A DNA stretch of 64,000 nt, taken from PMP191F sp047602185 (GTDB taxonomy: Bacteria > Bacteroidota > Bacteroidia > Chitinophagales > Chitinophagaceae). Positions 45,451-53,945 of this stretch are shown here, piece after piece. The DNA lies in contig JASGHY010000001.1 of NCBI GenBank assembly GCA_047602185.1, forward strand, positions 5,332,001 through 5,396,000. Reading direction: 5' to 3'. The position numbers were made by a program, and so were the translations under genes. Position 1 is the first letter of the stretch; the number at the start of each line of letters is the position of its first letter. The notes beneath the pieces are model-generated. The model saw only the letters and a list, made by a program, of their open reading frames with translations. It was not told where the DNA came from and ran no database searches.

Positions 45451-46338
45451 ATGAAAATTGCTATGTTCAGGGCTGCGTTTTTACTGTCAGCGCTTTTTAT
45501 TGCTTCGGCGAGCTATGCTCAGTTAAATAAATTGCCTATAAAAAATGCCGCCGACATCCAGGCCTTTTTTCACTATACAGGAAAAGGCAAAACGATTATC
45601 AGCGGGCATCGGGGTGGTTACTTAACGGGATATCCCGAAAATGTAATTGAAACATTTGAGTATGTTTTAAAAAATACACCTGCTTTTTTTGAAATAGATC
45701 CCCGTCTTACAAAAGACAGCGTCATCGTATTGTTGCACGATGCTACATTAGACAGAACAACTACCGGCAAGGGCAAGCTTTCCGACTACACCTGGGAGCA
45801 GGTAAAGCAACTCCGTTTAAAAGACAAGGACGGAAATGTAACTCCTTACCGGATTTCTACCCTGCAGGAAGCAATTGATTGGGCAAGGGGAAAAACTGTG
45901 CTGAACCTGGATAAAAAAGATGTTCCCCTGCCAATGACGGCTGAGATCATCAGGAAGAATAATGCAGGCAGTTTTGTGATGATTACTGTGCACGATGCCA
46001 AACAGGCAAAGTTCTATTACGATGATGACCCCCAACGTATGATGTCTGCTTTTGTAAAGACAGAGGATGCCTTAAAAGAATATGAAGCTGCCGGCCTTCC
46101 CTGGAAAAATATGATCGCTTATATAGGTTCTGAGAACAAGCCTTCCAATAAAACCATGTTTGATCTGCTCCATGCACGGGGTGTTATGTGTATGATTTCT
46201 GCTGCACCGGTGTATGACAAACTAACTGCTGCACAGGAGCGGGCTACAGCCTATCGTGATATATTTATACAAGGTGCGGATATCCTGGAGTCAGATCTAC
46301 CGGTAGAGGTAGCGGATGCAATTAAGAAGAAGCCTTGA
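45451..46338 (+). CDS. Exported glycerophosphodiester phosphodiesterase
   Basis: This 295-residue enzyme hydrolyses glycerophosphodiesters to glycerol-3-phosphate (or glycerol phosphate) and an alcohol. It has all GDPD signatures: ISGHRGGYLTGYPENVIETF, FFEIDPRLTKDSVIVLLHDATLDRTTTG and LNLDKKD. A signal peptide (residues 1-25, SASYAQ) places it outside the cytoplasm. It is the last gene of the operon, and a hairpin follows at 46380. Together with the EEP and metallophosphoesterase genes it makes phosphodiester cleavage the common theme of the secreted enzymes here. Confidence 0.94.
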   Translation: MKIAMFRAAFLLSALFIASASYAQLNKLPIKNAADIQAFFHYTGKGKTIISGHRGGYLTGYPENVIETFEYVLKNTPAFFEIDPRLTKDSVIVLLHDATLDRTTTGKGKLSDYTWEQVKQLRLKDKDGNVTPYRISTLQEAIDWARGKTVLNLDKKDVPLPMTAEIIRKNNAGSFVMITVHDAKQAKFYYDDDPQRMMSAFVKTEDALKEYEAAGLPWKNMIAYIGSENKPSNKTMFDLLHARGVMCMISAAPVYDKLTAAQERATAYRDIFIQGADILESDLPVEVADAIKKKP

Positions 46339-46379
46339 TCTTTATCCATTACATGAAGGGCAAAGGTTATTATCCATTG

Positions 46380-46415
46380 AAATGGAAAATTTGTTGCCCC
46401 GTTTCCATTTTTGTG
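46380..46415. terminator. Hairpin at the end of the Sus-like operon
   Basis: AAATGGAAA and TTTCCATTT flank a GC-containing loop and are followed by TTGTGTC, between convergent transcription units. Confidence 0.6.
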
Positions 46416-46440
46416 TCGTTCCAATATTTTAAGAGAGGGT

Positions 46441-46941
46441 TTACTTATTGGTGACCAGTGTGCGTAAGTATTCGTCCAGGTTGGCTAATGCCATACCAAG
46501 CCCTTCCTTAAAGCCCCTGGCGATCATCATTTCAAGATCAGCAAGGTTATCGAATTTCTTTTCAATGTGAACGGTTGTTGTTTCTTCTCCCTCTTCGAAA
46601 GAGTTTTTAACCAGCGAAAAAGCATTGCTAATGGAACTCCCGTTTTCATCGGAAAAAGAATTTTTTGTCGAGAAGCTGGACTTAGGCTGAATCTTAATGT
46701 ATTCCACCAGACTCCAGTGTGATACATTCTCGGGAGAAACCATAGCATACAACCAGCGGCCACCTTCCCGGAAATTCATTTCTTTGGTACGGGCCTGCCA
46801 TGGTTTGGGGGCTGACCACAGATCCAGTATTTCTGGTTTTGTAAATGCGTCCCAAACTAGGTCGAGATCGGCGGCGAATTCCCGCGTAACATGGATGGTA
46901 TTGGTGGTTTTGTCTACCGTAAAGTCAAATAGCAGGTTCAT
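46441..46941 (-). CDS. SRPBCC/AHSA1-family protein
   Basis: This 166-residue protein has the START-like/AHSA1 fold, recognisable from HVTREFAADLDLVWDAFTKPEILDLWSAP, the FREGGRWLYAMVSPE segment and the C-terminal helix MMIARGFKEGLGMALANLDEYL. Members bind hydrophobic ligands, and those next to ArsR genes form a common two-gene unit of unknown signal. Its start overlaps the stop of the ArsR gene by 4 bp, so the two are translationally coupled. Cytoplasmic, no signal peptide. Confidence 0.92.
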   Translation of the reverse strand: MNLLFDFTVDKTTNTIHVTREFAADLDLVWDAFTKPEILDLWSAPKPWQARTKEMNFREGGRWLYAMVSPENVSHWSLVEYIKIQPKSSFSTKNSFSDENGSSISNAFSLVKNSFEEGEETTTVHIEKKFDNLADLEMMIARGFKEGLGMALANLDEYLRTLVTNK

Positions 46942-47258
46942 TTTTTGTTATTTTTTAAGGTGAGTAATACATCATCGAGTTGCTGGAACTTCTCTTCCAT
47001 GATTTTCCTGAACTGTGCCAGCCAGTTATCGATCTCTTTCATTTTATCTATCTTAAGTTCATAGAAGATCTCCCTGCCTTCCTGTTTTTGGGCCAGCAGA
47101 TCGCATTCGGACAGAATGCGCAAATGCTTGGAGATAGATTGGCGGGTAATATCGAAGTGTTCCGCAATGGCATTAGGGGTCATTGCCTGTACAGCGATCA
47201 GGACGAGGATAGCTCGTCGGGTGGGGTCTGCAATAGCTTGAAAAATGTCTCGTCTCAT
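46938..47258 (-). CDS. ArsR-family winged-helix regulator
   Basis: The 106-residue DNA-binding protein has the winged helix DPTRRAILVLIAVQAMTPNAIAEHFDITRQSISKHLRILSECDLL and the dimer helices of the ArsR/SmtB group. The metal-site cysteine pair ELCVC is absent, so it is probably of the non-metal type that is paired with AHSA1 genes. It likely represses its own two-gene operon. It is the last gene before the cassette array that begins at 47.6 kb. Confidence 0.93.
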   Translation of the reverse strand: MRRDIFQAIADPTRRAILVLIAVQAMTPNAIAEHFDITRQSISKHLRILSECDLLAQKQEGREIFYELKIDKMKEIDNWLAQFRKIMEEKFQQLDDVLLTLKNNKK

Positions 47259-47605
47259 AGATTGATGTAATTAAGAAGCCGATCGGTTGCAAATATACGC
47301 GCAACCAATCGGCTTCGCAAATATTTTTTTAAGGCAGAGAGCTTGTTGATAGTGTTATTTCTATGGAGTAATTGCTGAAAAAAATAAAAGAGGGGGCCGG
47401 ATAATGATTTAAATATTTTATAATCAAATACTTAAGTGCGTGACTTTAGCCAACTAAGAAAAAGCGTTCATAGAAACAGATATGAGTCACAGCGTAGTTA
47501 AAATCGTTTCCTGGTGGTAGTAAAAGCGTTTTGTGGGGAGAGATTTATGTTCCTGGGCTCGGTAGGCCGATAAGATGGGGTCAGAAGTTGCGGAATAAAA
47601 GACAT

Positions 47606-47635
47606 AAAAAAAGGTTGCTGTTCAGCAACCTTTTT
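47606..47635. terminator. Terminator-like hairpin of array unit 1
   Basis: GGTTGCTG and CAGCAACC with A- and T-runs at either side stand directly before the tRNA-Asn-3'-end-like repeat at 47637. In minus orientation this is the same order as tRNA-Asn followed by its terminator at 59430. Confidence 0.75.
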
Positions 47636-47636
47636 C

Positions 47637-47714
47637 GCTCCCCTAATTGGACGATTATTGAACCAATTGGCTGAGGATTTAGAAGCTTTTGCGGCTTTAC
47701 CGGACATGACATGA
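47637..47714. repeat. tRNA-Asn-3'-end-like repeat, copy 1 (left edge of array)
   Basis: GCTCCCCTAATTGGAC...TTGAACCAATTGGC matches the complement of the acceptor and T-arm of tRNA-Asn, with an expanded T-loop. In minus orientation AATTGG and CCAATT form a perfect stem about TTCAATAATCGT. On the plus strand it reads APLIGRLLNQLAEDLEAF and ends at TGA (47712-47714). It is about 75% identical to copies 2 and 3 over 70 bp. Confidence 0.75.
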
Positions 47715-48055
47715 TGGCAAGATTATATTCGATTTGTGCAAAAATTGCACAAGGTCAAAATAAGGGGCAGAGAGAGATCCTGTACCTTCGATGCAATTGG
47801 CGGCTGAATTAGATTCCGAAAATAGCGTCTATTTACACTAAATCTCAATAAATATAGACTTGATATAAGTAGCTGATTATAAGCGTCTTTTCTGTTTTAC
47901 CTATTTAATACTCGGTAGTTTAAAATTAATCTAGTTAAGGTATTTTACTGCCTTTATAGTAATAAATATAAACCCTTCCCTTGCATTGGTTTATATAAAG
48001 GAATATAGGGGTAGTATGACTACTAATAACGTAACAAAAATAAACTAACTTCTTC
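47715..48055. other. AT-rich stretch inside array unit 1
   Basis: No gene is seen. It contains a perfect hairpin TTGTGCAA-AAA-TTGCACAA at 47734-47752, just inside the left-edge repeat. Confidence 0.5.
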
Positions 48056-48392
48056 ATGAGCAGCTTCAAGGAGTGGTATTGCAATCTTTTTGGCTTGCTC
48101 AACAAGGATATAGCGTTGAACTTTCCTGAAATAAATGATGACAGGACTCGCATTGGGGATGAGGATATTCAACAACTAAAAAAAATATTTAGCACCTTAG
48201 ATTTATTCGTTCAAAGGCTAAAGAGGGAGTGCAGGTGATATTGCTTGAACATGCGGGTGAGAATATTTGGAAAGATCTTTCAAGCATCGAAAAAATCCGA
48301 GGATGGAGGACGGTGAAGGTGACCATGCATTAATTCCGGATGATTGGATTAAAGATGATGTAGGTGGAGAAATAGAAGACGGATCAAAATAA
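48056..48392 (+). pseudogene. Small broken gene or overlapping small genes beside the retron
   Basis: Three overlapping frames in the same direction read as one protein in pieces. 48056-48238 begins MSSFKEWYCNLFGLLNKD and ends LKRECR. A GTG at 48235 overlaps that stop and continues LLEHAGENIWKDLSSIEK. A third frame then continues NPRMEDGEGDHALIPDDW and ends EDGSK at 48392. Each step is a -1 shift. Either two frameshifts have broken a gene of about 110 codons with an acidic tail, or these are tiny coupled genes. No family recognised. It converges on the reverse transcriptase gene and belongs to the same cassette. Confidence 0.35.
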
Positions 48393-48427
48393 CTCCTATC
48401 CCATAGTCTAGGCGCAATAGTAAAAAA

Positions 48428-50155
48428 TTACTCGTAAGTATGGTTTGATATTATTTGTTCTATTTTATCAAATATTAAAGAAAAATGTTGAAAACGGAAG
48501 TTTTTAAATCCGTCATGTCGGCTAAGTACATAATCAGCAAATTGATTCTTTGGTAGAGCTACATTTGTCTCGTTGTAAAACACGCCGTAGTCAATAATGT
48601 ATGGATATCCTCTGTTAAGTTTATTTGGATGCCGAAATGTTAATGCCTCGGTCTTATGGTCGCCAGTAGCCATAAACTCATCCGACGTAAAAAGCCTTCG
48701 TTTATTTTCGTCTAAAGTAACTATTTCGCTATCCAGATAGTAGTGCTCAATGCAGATTTCATCAAAGTTGCGATGTGGTGGTTTGGGAATTACCATCGAA
48801 TAAACATTGTTATGCCAATACTTATAACCTGAACCATTTTCTGATATTTCTTTCGTGATTCTTGGCGCATCCGCATCAAATATGCAAATAACAATATTTC
48901 TAGTGATCGATGTCTTAGATAAAGACTTGCAGACTTCAAGTAACTGTGTATTATTTATCTCAAATCGGCTGTCATAGTCTCTAATTCTCAGATTTAAATT
49001 CTGGTATTTCCCAATGCTTTTAAAATAATTATAGGCTGCTTTAAGATGCTTCCAATCTGATTTTCCTTCGCCGTAAATCATTGGTATTGTTGCGTCTTTA
49101 TTGTCGTTGATAACAACACTAACTGCTGCATCTGGAGCTAACGCCCTTATACGCCTTACCAAGCTCACGTATACTGGATTATCTTTCCCTTTAATAAAAC
49201 CAACAAATCCGATTTTGCCTGCTAATTCTTTCTTATACTTTAGCCCAATGAATGCAGGGCTCACTTGTTTCTGAGAGTATTGTGAATAATAATCATTCGC
49301 TGCAGAAAGAAGTCCATGTTTTTCCCAGTTATGCAGCAGTAACCGAATATTTCTTAAATAGTTTCTTTTAACATTGACTTTATCATTTACTATCAATCCG
49401 GTTACTTCTCTGCGATTGGTCTTATTCGCAAATCGCGTTTTAGATGGGTTTATTGTGAAGCCATTTTGTGAAATAATATCCAATATTTCCTTGCTAAGAG
49501 AAAATTCATTATTCTTAAACACTCCAATGCTGACAGGCAACTCAACTAGGTTTGTGGAAATTGTTATATCGTCAGCATACCTAGAGAATTTGCACTTGTT
49601 TTGAATACAAAGATTAAGTAGTTGGGTATCTAGTCCGCGACAAATAAAATTTGATAAGATAGGTGATGTGGGGGCTCCTTGTGGTAAGCGCGCTTCGTTA
49701 CAACATAAGTTCGCCAAAATGCCGGCAATCTTCTCATTAAAATTGAATGGATGGTTCTTGAATAAGCCTTTAACCCTTCCGAAGTGAATAGTTGAAAAAA
49801 AATCTTTCAGATCAAAGTTTACTAAATTTTTTTTACGCAGATGTTGTTTGGCATTTGTAACAATGCTCCTGTTTAATACAAATCCATGTGTACTTGGTCT
49901 AGCTTGATAGCTTTGTAGTAGAATTAAGTTTAGCCTGGTTTGAATTAATTTGAGCCATTTTGCGGGAGCTTCTATTGTTCTAGCACCTCCCCCCTTCTTG
50001 CTAATTTCAAAAGTCCTATACTTCTCTTTTTGAGGTGTTCTATATAAAACCTCTGTCAATAAGTTATAAGATACTTCAAGAACAATTGCCAAATCACGAG
50101 GCTCCTCAATTAACGAGAAAGACTTGAGTGTTTCATCGGTAGGTTTGAATGGCAT
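48428..50155 (-). CDS. Retron-type reverse transcriptase with C-terminal TOPRIM-like domain
   Basis: The N-terminal about 310 residues are a reverse transcriptase: VNFDLKDFFSTI, LPQGAPTSPILSNF, the catalytic FSRYADDITIS and INPSKTRF. The retron-specific NAxxH (TNAKQH) and VTG (EVTGLIVN) motifs are both present. The C-terminal about 240 residues carry IYGEGKSDWKHLKAA (near residue 359) and CIFDADAP (near 422), the Glu and DxD elements of a TOPRIM nuclease-like domain. The start at 50155 is chosen over 50176 because the earlier codon lies inside the a2 arm of the candidate msr-msd RNA just upstream. The gene is AT-rich relative to the flanks. Retrons act as phage-defence systems, and here the TOPRIM domain is the likely effector. 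Confidence 0.9.
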   Translation of the reverse strand: MPFKPTDETLKSFSLIEEPRDLAIVLEVSYNLLTEVLYRTPQKEKYRTFEISKKGGGARTIEAPAKWLKLIQTRLNLILLQSYQARPSTHGFVLNRSIVTNAKQHLRKKNLVNFDLKDFFSTIHFGRVKGLFKNHPFNFNEKIAGILANLCCNEARLPQGAPTSPILSNFICRGLDTQLLNLCIQNKCKFSRYADDITISTNLVELPVSIGVFKNNEFSLSKEILDIISQNGFTINPSKTRFANKTNRREVTGLIVNDKVNVKRNYLRNIRLLLHNWEKHGLLSAANDYYSQYSQKQVSPAFIGLKYKKELAGKIGFVGFIKGKDNPVYVSLVRRIRALAPDAAVSVVINDNKDATIPMIYGEGKSDWKHLKAAYNYFKSIGKYQNLNLRIRDYDSRFEINNTQLLEVCKSLSKTSITRNIVICIFDADAPRITKEISENGSGYKYWHNNVYSMVIPKPPHRNFDEICIEHYYLDSEIVTLDENKRRLFTSDEFMATGDHKTEALTFRHPNKLNRGYPYIIDYGVFYNETNVALPKNQFADYVLSRHDGFKNFRFQHFSLIFDKIEQIISNHTYE

Positions 50156-50160
50156 AAAAT

Positions 50161-50300
50161 GAAGGTTCTTAATCAATTCAACATTAAGGCATTAAGATAA
50201 CAAGTAAATTTTATATGCAATAATGGGAGAAATAATTTTCTGCCATTGTCATAATTGTCGCAGAACACAACAAAAAGTCAATTAAGGAGTAAGAACCTTC
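50161..50300 (-). ncRNA. Candidate retron msr-msd RNA
   Basis: Perfect 11-bp inverted repeats, TAAGAACCTTC at 50290-50300 and GAAGGTTCTTA at 50161-50171, bound 118 nt immediately upstream of the reverse transcriptase. This is the position of the a1/a2 pair in known retrons. Read on the minus strand, the interior contains a TTCTGC...GCAGAA hairpin and other AT-rich stems. The a2 arm ends 5 bp before the chosen RT start codon. Which parts are msr and msd is not resolved. Confidence 0.7.
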
Positions 50301-50476
50301 TATACGAATATATGGAAGGGAATTTGAAAAAGCTAATTAGTAGCAAGAAATTCATCGATGATAAATTTCCCTTTCGAAATGGTTTGCCGAGACGATAGTG
50401 GGATTATGCTTAAATCTGGTTAGAGTTTCAGTTCTTTCTCACCCCTCCGCACATCCGTTTGAAAATTGTTTGAAAA
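50301..50476. other. Short gap right of the retron
   Basis: No gene is seen. In minus orientation this should hold the promoter for the msr-msd RNA and the reverse transcriptase. Confidence 0.4.
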
Positions 50477-50513
50477 AAACAAAAGGTCGCATATAGCGAG
50501 CTTTTGTTTTTTT
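50477..50513. terminator. Terminator-like hairpin of array unit 2
   Basis: AACAAAAGGTCGC and GCGAGCTTTTGTT pair with one mismatch around ATATA and lie directly before repeat copy 2, in the same order as at 47606, 54785, 57726 and 59430. Confidence 0.7.
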
Positions 50514-50515
50514 CC

Positions 50516-50587
50516 GCTCCCCTAATTGGACAGTTATTGAACCAGTTAGCTCAGGATTTAGAGACTTTTGCCGATCTACCGGAATGA
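50516..50587. repeat. tRNA-Asn-3'-end-like repeat, copy 2
   Basis: GCTCCCCTAATTGGACAGTTATTGAACCAGTTAGC resembles copies 1 and 3. On the plus strand it reads APLIGQLLNQLAQDLETFADLPE and then stops. Most base differences from copies 1 and 3 fall at third codon positions in this frame. A perfect TTAAACC-GATA-GGTTTAA hairpin follows at 50593-50610. Confidence 0.75.
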
Positions 50588-50610
50588 CGTGGTTAAACCG
50601 ATAGGTTTAA

Positions 50611-51455
50611 TTATTTAAAAAACATTAAAATTATTCGTTTATAATAATGCTTAATTAGCATGACATTTATTGCCAAAGATTGCTCTGGGCAGCTTCGTTG
50701 TTTAAGAGGATAAATGCTATTAGGTAGGTGCAATGAGAATGAGATCTTTCATAGTGATGATTTTTACTGCCTCATATATTCAGTCCCTGCCTATTCCGGT
50801 CAACGTTCGCCAAGCCGAATTTGTGTGGCATAGATATACGTGAATCCCTTGAAAAAAGGTTGCCGTTTGAATAGAATGGATAAATGACATGGTGTGTTCG
50901 AAAGAAGATACCTATATTTTTGTTACAGTATATTGCGATCCGCTGGACTTTCCTCTAAATCTGCCTTCAGGTCATTGTTTTCAAACAATCTTGCAAGGAG
51001 TTAAAAGCATATAGCTTCTTCCTCTATGAGATTGAAACGCTTTGTATATGCTTACCTACTATGGTGATTAAGTAGTAAAATCATTTGAAACTCAATTTAA
51101 CGATTCAAAAATGCAATAAAAGTGCTGAATTGTTGAAAAATATTTCTGATATTTATTTTAGTTCTGGATTTCAATATCTTGTACCAATTTGCCAATTGAT
51201 TCTTAAAATTCCATTTCATTGGTGAAAAGCACTATAAAGGCAACTCAAAAAGAATATTAAATAGTATTAAAAAATGTCCTTGCCGATAAAGGAAAACCAA
51301 TCTATTGCTTGCGGAAAAACTTTGGAGAAATAAACCCACAATCTCTAAGTAGTCTATTAATGATGAGCTACCTTCTTTGGATACCTTGTTGGCAAAGCAA
51401 ATGCTTTAGACGTTGATTCTGTAATTTGTTCGCTTCAAGAATAAATTTTAAAGAA
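50611..51455. other. 845-bp AT-rich stretch without a clear gene
   Basis: No recognisable gene. A 41-codon frame at 50889-51014 (MVCSKEDTYIFVTVYCDP...LQGVKSI) has normal amino-acid composition and could be a small protein or the remnant of one. The final part must hold the promoter of the DUF262 operon. Confidence 0.4.
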
Positions 51456-52823
51456 ATGAAAATAAGTGCCACAATTGGCTTTGACGAATATGATTTTGAT
51501 ATAATTTCTCCACTTCCGGATGAACAATTATGGATAGGGAGAAAGGTTGACGATAATAGCAATTTCAATTACATAACATTTCGAATTGATAATGGTATCA
51601 TAAGTGATTTAAAAATAAATGAGGATGTCGATACTGAACCAGGGATAATACTCGAGAGGCTAATTACAGCATTACGTGAGTATAATGAAACTCATCAAAT
51701 GGGGTTCGAAACTGAAGACTCAGACTCTGTGACCTCTTTTGAAGAAATGAAGCCGTATGATCCAGAATTAATTAAAGTAAGACCATTGGTTTTATCCGCA
51801 TTTCAAGTACACAGAGATATTCAAAAAGGAAAGATTGATTTAAACCCGGAGTTTCAGAGAAATTTCGTTTGGAACGACATGCAAAAGTCGTTACTGATTG
51901 AATCAATGTTACTCAAAATTCCTTTACCAGCTTTTTATTTTGCAGAAGATAAAACTGGAAAGTTTCAAGTTGTTGATGGACTTCAAAGACTTACAGTAAT
52001 TAATCAGTTTCTTAATAATGATTTTAAATTAAGGAACCTTGAGTATTTACATCAGTTAGAAGGTTTATATTTTTCTGCGGATAATAAAAAAAGAATAAAG
52101 CCACAACAAGCATTATTTGATCCATATGATGGTCGGGTTGAGAGCACACAATTAAATATTAATGTTATTGAAGCTTCTTCACCTTTGCGTGTTAAGTATG
52201 ATATATTTTATAGAATTAACACAGGTGGTAGACCATTAAACAGGCAGGAGATTAGAAATTGTTTTGCTACTGACAGAGTTCGACGTTTACTTAAAGGAAT
52301 GGCTAACAATAGCGAGTTTGCCGCAGCTACTGGATACAGTGTTAAGGATACAAGGATGGATGCGCAGGAATTAGCACTCAGGTATTTGGGATTTTATTTA
52401 TATAGAGAGTCTTATGCTGGGGAGATGAACGGTTTTTTAGATAATGTGTTAGAGAGGCTTAATGAAATAAGTGATAAGAAAATGGAGGAAGCAAGACAAA
52501 ATTATTTCAAAGCCCTCAGATGCGCCTATTATTTGTTCGGCGATTATGCCTTCCGTAAATGTTTACCGCATCATCTTGAGCCTGGAGCTAGAAGGCAATT
52601 TCTCAATAAAGCTATGTTTATTGTATGGACTGTGCTTTTAGCAGGTGTTGACGAAAGTTCAGTTGACAAGAAACAAGAAGAAGAATTTGTTCATATCCTG
52701 GCAAAAAAATTAGATGATAATGATAAATTGTTTGATGCACTTACGACGGGTACAACCGATAGAAACAATCTAGAATTTGTTTTTAATGAATTTCAAAACC
52801 TCCTTGAAAGATATTTAAATTAA
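51456..52823 (+). CDS. DUF262 (ParB/GmrS-like) domain protein
   Basis: The 455-residue protein has a DUF262 domain in its middle: DLNPEFQRNFVWNDMQKSLLIESML, FQVVDGLQRLTVINQFL and the later IFYRINTGGRPLNRQEIRNC. The DGQR-like DGLQR element corresponds to the nucleotide-using ParB-like fold of GmrS-type type IV restriction proteins. An additional N-terminal about 110 residues are unusual and unassigned. The C-terminal part lacks the HNH-type DUF1524 nuclease, so it is not a GmrSD homologue in the strict sense. It is followed after 9 bp by an AAA ATPase. A defence role is inferred from island context. Confidence 0.88.
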   Translation: MKISATIGFDEYDFDIISPLPDEQLWIGRKVDDNSNFNYITFRIDNGIISDLKINEDVDTEPGIILERLITALREYNETHQMGFETEDSDSVTSFEEMKPYDPELIKVRPLVLSAFQVHRDIQKGKIDLNPEFQRNFVWNDMQKSLLIESMLLKIPLPAFYFAEDKTGKFQVVDGLQRLTVINQFLNNDFKLRNLEYLHQLEGLYFSADNKKRIKPQQALFDPYDGRVESTQLNINVIEASSPLRVKYDIFYRINTGGRPLNRQEIRNCFATDRVRRLLKGMANNSEFAAATGYSVKDTRMDAQELALRYLGFYLYRESYAGEMNGFLDNVLERLNEISDKKMEEARQNYFKALRCAYYLFGDYAFRKCLPHHLEPGARRQFLNKAMFIVWTVLLAGVDESSVDKKQEEEFVHILAKKLDDNDKLFDALTTGTTDRNNLEFVFNEFQNLLERYLN

Positions 52824-52832
52824 TTTTAATTA

Positions 52833-53945
52833 ATGGAACAAACCTTTGTTATAAAAGATTTTAAAATTTTTGAGGAGCAGTCTATAACATTGAAAAATCT
52901 TACAGTTTTAGCAGGAAGTAATTCTGTTGGCAAATCCACCATTATTCAGGCGATTCTTTTATCAAGATGGACCTTTGAGGAAAGATACAGATCTGGTAGT
53001 GATGTTAAAACTATACCTATACCGCTTAATGGCCCTTTTTTACTTGAGTTAGGCAATACATATGAAGTAATTAGACGTGGAAAAAAAATAACTCAATCAG
53101 TCTGCGAATTTAAATTGATTCAGAGTGGAAAGACACTTATGAAGATTAAATTAGAAGGTGACCGAACAACAAACAACAGATACGAATTGTGGACAAAGTT
53201 TGATGTCTTTAAAGGAAATAATAAAGGCCTACTTGGACAGAAAGTTTATTACCTAGCGGCTGAAAGAATTGGGCCCAGATTAAAATACGAATACGAAATA
53301 TTACCCTATTTGCATGCTGGTTATCGAGGTGAAAGGACTTTTCAAATTTTAAGCGGAGAAAACTTACCTGTTTCAGGTCTTAAACTACTAAATGAAGAAG
53401 ATCCCCCGCTTCTATTTGATCAAACGCGAAAATGGTTAGATTACCTTATACCAGGTGCTAAGTTTGACAACGCAATTCCGGTAGGAAAAAGTAAGGTTAT
53501 TGAAGGCACATTTGGTGAAAGCTTACCAACAAATGTTGGATTTGGAATATCTTATGCATTACCTATTTTGGTAAATGGCTTGCTGGCAGAGGCAGATACT
53601 ATAATGATAGTAGAGAATCCAGAAGCTCATCTTCATCCAGCAAGTCAGTCTAGAATGGGAAAGTTTTTGGCAAAGATTGCATCTTCGGGAGTTCAAGTCA
53701 TAATAGAAACACACAGTGAGCACGTTCTTAATGGTATAAGAATAGAGGCTATTAATGGAGGCATTGCAAGTTCTGATATTATCGTAAACTTCATTACGCG
53801 AGATAAAGAAAGAAGAATCAAACTCGAAAAGATAGAAATTCTGGAAACAGGTGATTTGACAAAATTCCCCAGAGATTTTTTTGATCAGGTTCAACAAGAT
53901 ATGGCGGAAATGTACAGAACAAAAAAGAGACAGAATAATGGCTAA
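52833..53945 (+). CDS. SMC-like/AAA ATPase of the DUF3696 type
   Basis: The 370-residue ATPase has an N-terminal Walker A in LTVLAGSNSVGKSTIIQAIL. A C-terminal half follows with IMIVENPEAHLHPASQSRMGKFLAKIA (signature and Walker B) and VIIETHSEHVLNGIRIEA (H-loop-like), as in DUF3696 and related OLD/RecF-type ATPases. Unlike OLD proteins there is no TOPRIM domain. These ATPases often accompany defence nucleases or DUF262 proteins. The gene overlaps the next by 8 bp and starts 9 bp after the DUF262 stop, so the three genes form one operon and probably one system. Confidence 0.88.
   Translation: MEQTFVIKDFKIFEEQSITLKNLTVLAGSNSVGKSTIIQAILLSRWTFEERYRSGSDVKTIPIPLNGPFLLELGNTYEVIRRGKKITQSVCEFKLIQSGKTLMKIKLEGDRTTNNRYELWTKFDVFKGNNKGLLGQKVYYLAAERIGPRLKYEYEILPYLHAGYRGERTFQILSGENLPVSGLKLLNEEDPPLLFDQTRKWLDYLIPGAKFDNAIPVGKSKVIEGTFGESLPTNVGFGISYALPILVNGLLAEADTIMIVENPEAHLHPASQSRMGKFLAKIASSGVQVIIETHSEHVLNGIRIEAINGGIASSDIIVNFITRDKERRIKLEKIEILETGDLTKFPRDFFDQVQQDMAEMYRTKKRQNNG

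Noticed and set aside
47498..47707. Minus-strand open frame beginning MSGKAAKASKSSANWF
   Set aside because: It is the reverse reading of repeat copy 1 plus the terminator. The equivalent frame in copy 2 has an in-frame stop, and the rest has no coding character.
51456..52823. GmrSD type IV restriction enzyme
   Set aside because: The HNH-type DUF1524 nuclease part is missing and the neighbouring genes are different.
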